Origin: Adiantum capillus-veneris
Taxonomy: Eukaryota; Streptophyta; Polypodiopsida; Polypodiales; Pteridaceae
Assembly (NCBI GenBank): GCA_014529385.2
Contig: CM043966.1
Location: 93,819,087-93,879,086 of the forward strand
Direction of reading: 5' to 3'
Length of the DNA stretch: 60,000 bases
Shown: one piece after another, positions 35,201 to 47,200 of the stretch
Position numbering within the stretch: position 1 is the stretch's first letter
Layout: each line of letters opens with the position of its first letter
Notes under the pieces: generated by a model
What the model saw: only the letters and a program-made list of their open reading frames with translations
What the model was told of the DNA's origin: nothing
Databases searched by the model: none
Translations under genes and position numbers: made by a program

Positions 35201-38200
35201 AAAAGTGCAATGTGGCCCAACTGTCGGATACTTTCTGTTGGTGATCCCACCTTGACTTTATGCCTTTATTGAGTTCACTTCCTAGTATCCACCAACTTGC
35301 TAAGTGCGACGGAGGGGACCTGTATGATCTTGCTCTAAGTCTAGACATCCTCTTACTGTACGAATTCCAGTGCCGACCAACTTCCCGTCTGCGGGTGAAA
35401 CTATCGTTCACATTGGCCATACAATGTCCGACCATTTGCAACTTCAAAAAGAGGGTCTCAAAAATAAAACAAAAATCATTGGAAGAAACCAACAACTAAG
35501 GTTAGCAATTGCCACGTCAAATGAACCAAGAAAGCTTCAGATTCTGTAGAAATTTTGGCAGAGTCTCCTTTGTAAAATGGTTCTGGTGTACTGAAAACAG
35601 ACCAAAAAACAGCTCAAAAAATCACTGTCTCTCTAACACTGTAAGCTGTGGGTAAACCTGTCCTGCACCTGTACTGTCTCTGACTGTCCTGTCACTGTCC
35701 TGTAAGCATAGACTGCGACAATGCCTCAACAGCAGTAAAGCAAAGATGCAATCCCAACTGTCTAACTCACAGTCAATACATCCTAGCTGCCTATCTAAGG
35801 GTGCTCGAGGGATCGCTCCAAGACCTGTATCACCGAAAGGATCTCAACATTCAAGAATCCCCCAGGTCAATAAAACCTCACTCGACCCTCAACAAAGGCT
35901 GCAGTAAATCTGACAATACATAGACTTCCCACAAAGTCATACATCCACAAATTTCTCACTGTATGCTGTAACCGCTGCGGCGGTTATTTGCTGCGTGACT
36001 CACAGCCAGCAAACCCTCAACAGACATACATCATCTTTGACAATACATCCCATGTGGAAGTACCTGCAATGTCAGGATGAAATCTGGAATATCAAGCAGC
36101 AAACACAAGCTACCTGATGAACTAGTGGATGTCGCCTACAGTCTGTGTGTAGATGCGCCCGTGTCGTATGTGACATGCCTCCAAGAACTGTGAGCCGTCC
36201 TTCGATGTGTAGACAGCCACAGATCAACACTCTGGGAGTGTCGATATCCTCAGCACCCACAGTCGTAGGCCGAAAACCCCAAATTTGCAGAGTCCGATCT
36301 GCACCTGCTGAGACCACGTAGTCGAAAATGGCCTGCGCAAAACTTTGTCGAAGCCGAACGATGACCGAGACGACCGAGATGGCCGTGTCTTTGCCTGTCG
36401 AATTTCACTCCAATTTGAGCTAGTGACTCTAGCCTCCTGCAGTGCTGCCCAGAGCCTCGATCTGAGCTCTAATACCAGTTGAAGGAGTACGAGCGGAAGT
36501 GAGACGCGAGAGAGAGTGCGAGAAGAAGAGCACGACGATATGGTGAACTCGCTCTACTGTAATGTGTAGAGCATAGTGAGTTCTTATTAGGTTTTTACAA
36601 AAGAATATGTGTACATACCTGGCGGCCCGCCCACTTACCTGGGCGACCACATTGGGCTTTACACCCCAACACTTGAGTATCGGGGGTACTTGGGTTAGGT
36701 ACCGGGGGTACTTGGGATACTTGGTACTGCTTGCAATCAGCCCAAGCTCAACTCCTTCCTATGGGTGTACTCCTTGGCGGCCTAGCGCTCACACCAAGGT
36801 TGCTTTTTCCCACATCACGTTGATTGGTTGTCACAAGGCGGGCACCACGTGCCATTAGAAAAGAACAGACTGAACAGACTTTTAGCACTTCAATAACAAC
36901 TGAAATGAAAGAGAGAAAGAGAGCACACATGACACCGAGTGGTGCAATTCCACCCCAGAGAGTATTGGCCCCAAACCTTGGCACCCCTTTCGGTATTTCT
37001 TTCATGGTTATAGGGAATGGCCATTTTCAAGTCTCCGTTCCCATCCCAATTTCCTGTTTTGGATCCGCGTTCCGTGTTTCAAACGTGAGTATCTGAGACA
37101 GGGAATGGCATTCCATGCATGTTGTCGTTCCCTGTTCCCTGTTCCGATTTCTCGTTCCCGGTAACTATGATTTCTTTATATTACTTGAACTCGGTACAAT
37201 GCCGATACTCGTGCTCTGCACCTTCTCACCGAAGCGTGCTAGAGAATGAGCCCTCTACACATATTTAAAGGCCCTTGGCCTCAGAAGCAATTACATGAAA
37301 AGTAGTATACTCAAAAGAAATCGGCCCAAAAGCATCTTTTCCAAAAGCTGCCATCCAGCAAAATGCGAAAATCCGTGCAGGTGCCACGTGGCACTGCCAA
37401 CGTAAAACGCAGAATTCCGTACTGACTACCACTTCAACATGCCAGTGTAAAATCCGAAAACTATCAATACAAATTGAGGATTCAATACTGCTCTGCCACA
37501 TCATCAGTTGGTTACGCTTTTCGTGTGTGTGTGTGTGTGTGTGTGTGGTCCACTTCAATCTTTAGGTCCCCTGGACCCCATCAGACAGGGTCCCATAAGT
37601 TGGTAGGACTTCTTCTGCTTCTTCACTTAGGGTTTAGACCCCTCGGTCGGGATCTGCAAGTCAACTGCGTTCTTCAATGGCTTGACACGTCAACAATTTG
37701 TGACATCCTCCCTTCTTGAAAGAAAGTAATCGTCCGCGATTATAGTATTTCTACAAAACAACTCAAGTTAGCTCAAAATTTCCGAGGGTCATTCCGATAG
37801 ACATTCTGAGGGACAATCAGTTTTCTCATTCCAAATCAGAGCTCTTGATTTCTTGGGTAGTTGGCTTCCCAGAAGAATCTCATCCAATAAGGAGTCTCAT
37901 TCCAGATCGGAACTCTTGATACCCTGGGTCGTTGGCTTCCGAGAAGTATCTTATCCAATAAGAAATATTCAGTGGGTGGCACATCACAATGCAACACAAA
38001 TGCTCACTATTAGGTGCAGTGGAATGAATGTTTGAACTTTGCTCAAGATGAGTGCTCCGAACTGTGCTCAAGGTTCCTTTTGTTCTTATGGAAGGGAGAG
38101 CCTTCCATTCTTAATGAGAGAGTGCAATGATCACAAAAAAAGTGAATAGACACTGTGCGTGCAAGTGTATGAGACTGAGAGATAGAGAGAGAAGAGAATA

Positions 38201-41200
38201 CGACACCAGAGACATAAAACCCTCCTCCGAAGGCCCCACTCTCTATGGCGAGAGCGGTCTACTTATGATTGCACAAATCTCTACAATGCTTGGACTTGCC
38301 GCCGACGATGAGGACGACGACGAGACGGGCTAAAGTCTGAAAACGCCAAGGGCTGAAATCTGCAAAACTTGTATCTACTGAATTCTGACTCTATGTTGAT
38401 GACGACGATGCGACGACGGACGCACTGAAACGCAGATGCTGAAATCTGCGTTTTCCGGGCTGAAACTGTAAACCTTGCGGAAACTGACCGTGCGGCAAGG
38501 AACTGCTGCGGGAAGGTGAGGTCTGCAAGGTTCGGGACTTGATCTGAGGTGTCTAAAGGCTGAAAACTGAAAACACTGGTGGTTCTTGAGGTTCCGTCGC
38601 GGAGAATCTGCAAAACGCTGGGGTATAATGCAGATGCAAAAAGGCTAGGGCTGAAAATCTGTTGTTGTCGCGAGTTGCATTTGCAAAAATCTGTTGCTAT
38701 CGCCGGTTGTTCTGCAAATGCAAAACGCTAGGCTGATCTGTTGTGTCTTAACGACGCCGCGGCTGATCTGCTGTGCACAAATCGCCAAGGCTGATCTAAT
38801 GCAAAAACGCTAGGTCTTCTCTGGAGAAAACACCAGAGTAATCACGGGGTTGGTCTTGCTGAGAAGTTACCTGTTGAGCAAAGTGCTCTTGCTGCCTCTT
38901 CTGCCAAATAGTGCTAGCCTAGGTTTGGTTATATACAAACTTACTCAATCTGCCCTACCTACTTTCCAACAAAAGTCACTAAAAAATAATAAGTGAAAAA
39001 TGTCAAAAATAGGTAAAATAGGCTAAATGCACTGGAAAACTCCCCTGAAGGATTCTGATGGATTTTGATGGGAATGCTTATGATCTTGCTGTGTGCAACC
39101 AGAGGATTATGCATCTACACTAAGTGACTCGGTATGCACGGTCTACGAATAGACTCACAAAAGTGCCAGATCACTTCTAATCTAGACTGACTGGACTGAC
39201 TGAACCCTTGTCGTGCTGTAGCTTGTCCACGGACACATAGGGTTGGATGTGTCACGTGACATCCCTTCCTTTTCAAAGTGAGGTACTGGACCCTGGTACC
39301 GAACTGTATGGCGTCGAGGGAGATCGCCAAGAACATCCGGAATCCTGGAAGTGACTCTTCGCTGGCCCACTCTGATGTGTGGGTCGTGCGGTACTTGAAC
39401 TTCATAAAGGTCTGTAACGCTTGCTTCTTTGGGCCGCGCCGAAAGCAACACAAAGTCTTCTGAGGCTCCTAGTGTCATGCTTCTTTCTTCTTCAAGAATT
39501 TCCATGGCTGAAAATTCTTGAAACCATTTCCAACACAAAACCATGAACATACCCATTCCATGTAAAGTGAATGGAATAAATCTTGTCTTCCTCAAAGACT
39601 GTGCATGCAATGTAGATGAACGTAGAGACGGAGTGTCAAACCGTTCACCACACACGCAAACAATGAGACTGAATCTTTCTCTTTTGATCTAGAGTAATCA
39701 ACTTTGGCAATTCACAACGGAAATGCCCATGCTTGGTGCTCATACTTTCATGTGCTCTTTCCATAATTGTGTCGTGCCAAGGAAGAGACATGGAATGTGA
39801 CTTCCTTGAATGCATACTTTTCAGCTTTTCATGAACAATCCGCATACATTCGTCCTCATTCATGAGTGAAACGTGCTCAACGTACAATATGTCATGCCTA
39901 GTAAAAGGGATCACATAAAGACGCTGACAAAAATACAGGAAACGATCACGAATGAAACACTCGTACAATGCGTGTTGACTAATCATGCGGACACATAGTA
40001 CTTCATATAAAGGTTCTTTGGACCTAGGCTTGAGAGCCAAGACCGGTTCTTCCTGAAGGGATGCTTTGGACCTAGGCTCGAGAGCCAAGATCGATCCTTC
40101 GTGATTGATCGAATCTGCAACGAGGTTAGCTTCGCTAGAAAAAGCATCCACTAACACATCATCCTTGTGAACAATCACATCATCTTCATGCAAATCATCA
40201 TGCTTGTGAGAAATCACACCTTGATCATGCAAATCATCATGCTCGTGAGAAATCACCTCTTGATCATGCAAATCATCATGCTCATCATTAACATCTAAAT
40301 CATCATGCATATCATTATCATTTAAATCATCATGCAAATCATTGTCATTTAAATCATCATGCAAATTTTGTGTGTCTGCACTTGAGAAACGAGTTGCAAG
40401 AACTCTTGCAGGTGTCGGTCGCTCTGTTCTTGTCTTGCTTTGGCTGCCTTTCTTTCTGCTTCTCTTTCTGTGTGTCTGCGATCGATTTCTGCTTTTCTTT
40501 CTACATGTCTGCGATTCATTTCTGCTTTTCTTTCTGCGTGTCTTGCTTCGCGTTCTAACTTCATGTCCATCACCATCTTGTCAAAAGCCTCCATAGGAAT
40601 TAATGCAATCCTTAACGTAGATGGGGAAGGGGGAGGGTTGGAAAAACCTCCTACTGGGGAAAATTCTTCTTCGCCTCTCTCATGCTCCTCACCTCTAAGC
40701 GAAGTATCCATTCCGCTTCGAGTGATGACCATTCTAAAGTCGTGGGTTCTTAAGTTCACGAGGAACTTGGGTTCTTGCGGGTCTTGAGATTCTTGAGTTC
40801 TAGAGATCTTGAGGTTCTTTCGCTTGCAAGTCTGTGTTTGAGAAGGATCTTCTCTTCACCCGAGTTCTGCTCTTTTCCGCGGGCGCACCCCTTGGCCGCC
40901 TTGCGCTCACACCAAGGTTGCTTTTTCCCACCTCACGTCGATTGGCCGGCCGCTAAGTGCACGGTCCGCTCTCAATGAGTGAAAAGAGGCACAAGGGGAG
41001 GCTGGACAAGCCCTTCTTTCCTTGGATTCCTGTCACTCTTCAAAAACACGATTAGGAATCGACATGCCCAAGCGAACTTGGGTTTGTGCGACCTCAACAA
41101 GCAAAAAAAATTATTGTGATTCTTGTGGTTCTTTCCTTGAGTGATACAGAACATTGCCAAAGCTCTGATACCAATGTTAGGTGCAGCGGAATGAATGTTT

Positions 41201-44200
41201 GAACTTTGCTCAAGATGAGTGCTCCGAACTGTGCTCAAGGTTCCTTTTGTTCTTATGGAAGGGAGAGCCTTCCATTCTTAATGAGAGAGTGCAATGATCA
41301 CAAACAAAGCGAATGGACACTGCGTGCAAGTTTATGAGACTGAGAGATAGAGAGAGAAGAGAATACGATGCCAGAGACGTAAAACCCTCCTCCGAAGGCC
41401 CCACTCTCTATGGCGAGAGCGGTCTACTTATGATTGCACAAATCTCTACAATGCTTGGACTTGCCGACGATGAGGACGACGACGAGACGGGCTGAAATCT
41501 GAAAACGCTAAGGGCTGAAATCTGCAAATCTTGTATCTGCTGAATTCTGACTCTATGTCGATGACGACCATGCAACGACGGACGCACTGAAAACGCAGAT
41601 GCTGAAATCTGCATTTTCCGGGCTGAAACTGTAAACCTTGCAAAAACTGACCGTGCGGCGAGGAACTGCTGCGGGAAGGTGAGATCTGCAAGGTTCGGGA
41701 CTTGATCTGCGGTGTCTAAAGGCTGAAAACTGAAAACACTGGTGGTTCTTGAGGTTCCGTCGCGGAGAATCTGCAAAACGTTGGGTATAATACAGATGCA
41801 AAAACGCTAGGGCTGAAAATCTGTTGCTGTCGCCGGTTGCATTTGCAAAAATCTATCGCTATCGCCGGTTGTTCTGCAAATGCAAAACGCTAGGCTGATC
41901 TGCTGTGTCTTGACGACGCCGGGGTTGATCTGCTGTGCACAAATCACCAAGGCTGATCTAATGCAAAAACGCTAGGTCTTCTGTGGAGAAAACGCCAAAG
42001 TAGTCGCGGGGGTTGGTCTTGCTGAGAAGTTGCCTGTTGAGCAAGGTGCTCCTGCTGCCTCTTCTGCCAAATACTGCTAGCCTAGATTTGCTTATATACA
42101 AACTTACTCAATTTGCCCTACCTACTTTCCAACAAAAGTCACTTAAAAATAATAAGTGAAAAATGTCAAAAATAGGTAAAATAGGCTAAATGCACTGGAA
42201 AATTCCCCTGAAGGATTATGATGGATTCTGATCGGAATGCTTATGATCTTGCTGTGTGCAACCAGAGGATATGCATCTACACTAAGTGACTGGGTATGCA
42301 CGGTCTACGAATAGACTCACAAAAGTGCCAGATCACTTCTAATCTAGACTGACTGGACTAACTGAACCCTTGTCGTTTTGTAGCTTGTCCACGGACACAA
42401 AGGGTTGGATGTGTCACGTGACACTCACATATGCATATTACAAGACATAGAAACATAAAGTCGTCGATGAATACACACCCCCCCCCCCCCCCCCCCCCGC
42501 AAATAACCATCCAGGTTCGGCCATGAGCTGTTCAACAACTCCCTCATCACTCCTCCCGCAAATAACCTAAAAAGGTCCGGGCCATGAGATATAAAGGCCT
42601 TTTACAACCAAAAGCCCCCAAACCGTAGCCTGCGTCGGTTGGAGGTGTTGAGAGTAACCACTGCTCAGACTTCTTAATACTTTCCCCGCAAATAACCATC
42701 CAGGTTCAAGCCATGAGTAACAACAATACTCCCCCCGTAAATAACCACAAGGGTCCGGGCCATGAGTAAAACCAGCACTTTTCAAACATTCAATACTCCC
42801 TCCGCAAATACTCCACAAGGGTCCGGGCCATGAGTATGAACAAGCATTCTCAAACATCATTTCTCACTACTCCACCGGGGTGTAAATCACCAAGCATTCA
42901 AGTGGAGAAAATCACCAAGGATTGAAACCAATATTCAAACAAGAGTCAAACAGTTCAAAGCGACACCAACACAGGTTCAAAACACATACCATCCATTTCA
43001 AACAAATTCCAGACAAGATCACCACACAAGTTCTCAAACAAATCCTCAAACAAAATTCAAACTTAAAAAGCAATCTCAACATTAGCCGAGCTCGAAAAGT
43101 CAACTAACTTTCCATCCTGAAACCTGCACCAAAAATTAGGGTTAATTTCCTTCCATAAGGTCGTAGCCGACCGCACCATGGTCCATAAGCCCTTGGACAG
43201 AAAATGTTCCTGTGGCGATGATTGTAGTCCCAAGACATAGCAATCACACTAGACCTCCAAGGTTATCAGCTCGAGAAGAGACACCTACTGAGAGATGTCG
43301 AGAAATTTCAAGTTATAATCTGCTAGGGTTTCCATGGCAAGCATTTCAAGATACCCCACTCTGCCAGAAGCTGCAATCTGAAGAAAGATGCCGGACACCA
43401 TATAACTTTGGGCAAAAAAAAAATCTTGAAAGCTTGCCAAGTCCTTGGAGTGTGCGGCTTGGTAGCTATAGACATCACTGCATGGCACTACCTCTTAGAA
43501 AAACAACTCCTCGAAACAATTCTTGGATCCTTCTCTTGCAAGTGATCTTTATGGCTTATGCCATGTAAGACATGAGCGGTGATGACGGGAGCGCGCCTGA
43601 TGCGCAATGAAGTAAGGGTGCGAGTAGCTAATAAGTCCGGGATCGGAGCACAAAGATTCTTCAAATACAATTCCAGTAGCCTTTGGAAGCGTCGGTTTGC
43701 TCTGTCTGCTCTTTTGTAGGACCGGTATGCTTTCGGAAAAGCACACGCCTGATGCTCTGATACCACTGTCACAAGGCAGGCACCACGTGCCATTAGAAAA
43801 GAACAGACTCCAGAAGAGACATCTACTGAGAGATGTCGAGAAATTTCAAGTTATAATCTGCCAGGGTTTCCATGGCAAGCATTTCAAGATACCCACTCCG
43901 CCATAAGTTGCAATCTAAAGAAAGATGTCAGACACCATATAACTTTGGTTTTTTTTTAAAAAAAAAACTTGAAAGCTTGCCAAGCCCTTGGAGTGTGCGG
44001 CTTGGTAGTTGTAGACTTTCACCATTGCATGGCACTGCCTCTGAGAAAAACAACTCCTCGAAACAAATCTTGGATCCTTCTCTTGCAAGTGATCTTTATA
44101 GCTTATGCCCTGTAAGACATGAGCGGTGAAGACGAGAGCACACCCGATGCGCGATGAAGTAAGGGAGCGAGTGGCTAATAAGTCCGGGGTCGGAGCACGA

Positions 44201-47200
44201 AGATTCTTCAAATAAAATTCCAGTAGCCTTTGGAAGCGCCGGTTTGCTTTATCTGCTCTTTTGTAGGACCGGTATGCTTCGGAAAAGCACACGCTTGATG
44301 CTCTAATACCACTGTCACAAGGCGGGCACCACATGCCATTAGAAAAGAACAGACTTTATAGACTCGAGAAGAGACACCTACTGAGATATGTCGAGAAATT
44401 TCAAGTTATAATCTGCTAGGGTTTCCATGGCAAGTATTTCAAGATACCCCACTCTGCCAGAAGCTGCAATCTGAAGCAAGATGTCAAATATCATATAACT
44501 TTGGGCAAAAACAAAAAATCTTGAAAGCTTGCGAAGTCCTTGGAGCGTGCGGCTTGGTAGCTATAGACTTCCACCACTGCATGGCACTGCCTCTAAGAAA
44601 AACAACAACTCAAGACAAATCTTGGATCCTTCTCTTACAAGTGATCTTTATAGCTTATGTCCTGTAAGACATGAGCGATGAAGACGGGAGCGCGCCCGAT
44701 GCGCGATGAAGCAAGGGTACGAGTGGCTAATAAGTCCGACGTCGGAGCACGAAGATTCTTCAAATAAAATTCCAGTAGCCTTTGGAAGCACCGGTTTGCT
44801 CTGTCTGCTCTTTTGTAGGACCGGTATGCTCTACAGTTGAGGACAATTGTTTATAAGTGAGAGGGATGTTGCTAAATTGGCTTTACCTGACAGAAAAATC
44901 ATTCTAAATGAATTACTGGATTTATAAGTGAGAGGGTTTTCTCGCTTGGAACAGCAGGAAAAAATAATTCTAAATGAATTATTGGAATTTAAGTGAGGGT
45001 TTTTCGCACTGGAGACATCCGAGTACAGATATTTCTAGTGTGTCATTTAGAGTAATGATGGGAGCACTGTGAAAGGGAATATTTGTAAGGCCACCAGGAG
45101 CAGGTACTTCTGATGCATCACATCGGATGGGAGCATTAGGAAGAAGTATTCGACCATCCGGGAACGGACATCTCTAATGCGTCATAGGATGGGTGACACA
45201 AAGCATCGCGAAGGAGACTGTATCGTAAGTTCGGTAGGAAAGGACTAGGCGATGGGTATTCTTGATGCGTCACAAGGTGGGTGACGGGGGACATCGAAAA
45301 GGGAATATTCCATAGTCGGGAGGAAATTCCGAATTGTGTTAGAATTGTGCACAAGGAAGAGCAAGCACTTGAATGAAGATGGGTTCAAAGGAAACTTTGA
45401 GGAAAAAACAGATGCTTTCTAAAAAAGCGGGTCTATGTCTGCATTGCAATTGTGCATGTGATTGCATCTAGGGACGCCTAGGAAGTGTTGTGTAAGCATT
45501 GTTTTCAACTTATAAGATTTTATTAAGTTTTTGGGCAGGTTCAGACCATTTTTAAAAAGTGACCAACCATGGCGGCCTCTAACTAATAAAGCAGCAGATC
45601 AGCCAGCGCTTTTTCTCTCCCTCTCTCTCTCGTAGAGCAAAAGTGATCTCTCCCTCCCTCTATCTGAGGCGCCCCCACTTTGCCTATTTTTACTGGGAAA
45701 CGTAAGGAGATCCCCTTATTCTGGCCAGCTCCAGACACCTGTAAAAGCAAACTTCAGCACCCTCTCTCTACACAGAAGTGCCAGCGCAAAAGAGCAAGGA
45801 TTTTTTCGCAGGGAAGATGCAAGAAAAGCCAGCGCTAGAAAAAAGAACAGGCTGCCGCAGATTTCAGCCAGGAAGGTGATGCCGCCGATGAAGCCCATGG
45901 CTGCCCCGAGTGTACCAGATGACGCCAAGACCAAGTGCGCGAATTCCATCGCGAAGAAGTGCCTATGGGAGCAAGTTGCCATCGCGACAAGCTGCTGTTT
46001 TTCTCTGTTTTCAGCCCATAAACGTCGTAGACGGGGCTGATTTACGAGAAGGTATCTGAGAGCACACCTCTTCTGGATGTAGGATTGGAAGAGAGGATTC
46101 TTTGTGCAGAGATCTCTTCCGGGAAGATGCTTTTCGAGAACAGAGTTGCGTTTCGAGCATCAAGACTTTGAAGGTAACGATTTCCATGTTATGATCTCTG
46201 AGTGTTTGTGTACTTCCTCTTCACGAGGGAATAGGAGCAAAGGAAGGCATGAGCCTCTACAGGAGAAAGCGCTCTGAGGAACTAAAGCCAGATCAACCCA
46301 AGGGTTTCGTACCCGAGTTTGGGAAGTAGATCCACGGATCGGAGAGAGGTAGTCTCGCAAGTCGTGATTTGGAAATTAAGATTCCCAAGTAAGGACTTCG
46401 TGTCCGGGAAAGCAGAGTTGTTCTGCAGGAAAAGGACTCTGGAAATAGAGTTGGAAAAGAGTCCAGAGTCAGAAAAGAGTTGCAGGGATGCCATGCTCTG
46501 AGTGTGGAAGGTGAGATCCAGAGTTGAGAACCTTAGTTCTCGAGGATTAAGGAACGGAAAGTTCCATGGAATAGGGTTTTGCCCTAGGAATCGGAAGTTG
46601 AGGCTTCCAAGAACCATCAAGCCTTATTCTAGAACGAGTGTGGTAATATGTTCGAATCAAGTGCTTGTATAGACTTCTCCTCAGTAATAAAGATACTATT
46701 ACGGGGGGGGGGGGACCAGCCCATCTTCTGGTCCCAGTATTGTGTCGATCTTCTCACTCTCTATCTCTCTCTATATCCTCTGGCTTCAGTAATAAGTGAT
46801 AAATTCTATAAATTCTATTTATCCCATCTATATTGGTATGCGCTCCAGTTTGTGACAGGTGGTATGCGATATGAGGACGCTTTCGCGGAGATCTGTCGCG
46901 ATAGATCCATGATCCATTGGCTACCCGGTCTTGAGAGGAGGTTTCTCGCGGTTGCAAACGAGCTCATCACCCGATTCACCTTTTTCATTGCACCTTTGAC
47001 ACCTTTCCATACAAGTGGTTCCATGCGCAACAGACAGGATTTGGCAGTCTATTTGGTGACTTTCTACAACACCTTGTTCTTCCCTTGCAAAGGTTGGGAG
47101 CAAGGTCTCTTAATCTACTGTACTAGCTGCAGTCTCAGTACTGATGTGTGTTCCTTTCTGTTGGATGTATGTCCCCAATTCACTCTGAGAGGGGAAGTCT

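Larger units (their letters stand above)
29710..36671 (-). mobile_element. Ty1/copia element with perfect 5-bp target duplication, internally rearranged
   Basis: 192-bp LTRs at both ends (29710-29901 and 36480-36671) begin TGTTGGGG and end CTTCA on the minus strand, flanked by CTTGA at 29705-29709 and 36672-36676. Next to the 5' LTR is TGGTATTAGAGC (tRNA-Met primer site) and next to the 3' LTR a purine-rich tract. Only the RNase H end of pol (29991-30537) remains. The rest has been replaced by two 2.2-2.4 kb direct repeats of another LTR family and a leader with a WD40-like fragment. It inserted into the LTR-element leader that continues at 36677-36828. Confidence 0.9.
38008..42423 (-). mobile_element. 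Non-autonomous LTR retrotransposon, CTCAC target duplication
   Basis: LTRs of about 1.25 kb (38008-39261 and 41175-42423), begin TGTCACGTGACA on the minus strand, flanked by CTCAC at 38003-38007 and 42424-42428. Primer site TGGTATCAGAGC (41162-41173), polypurine tract GAAAAGGAAGGGA beside the 3' LTR. The 1.9-kb interior has a coiled-coil frame and a repeat-plus-domain frame but no RT, RNase H or integrase, so it must borrow enzymes. A related copy in the opposite orientation lies at 52814-56700. Confidence 0.92.

Noticed and set aside
30538-35517. Simple nested LTR retrotransposon with 2.2-2.4 kb LTRs
   Set aside because: Only one end shows the LTR start and purine tract; no CA ends, no primer site after copy 2 and no target duplication. 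I keep it as a direct-repeat pair.
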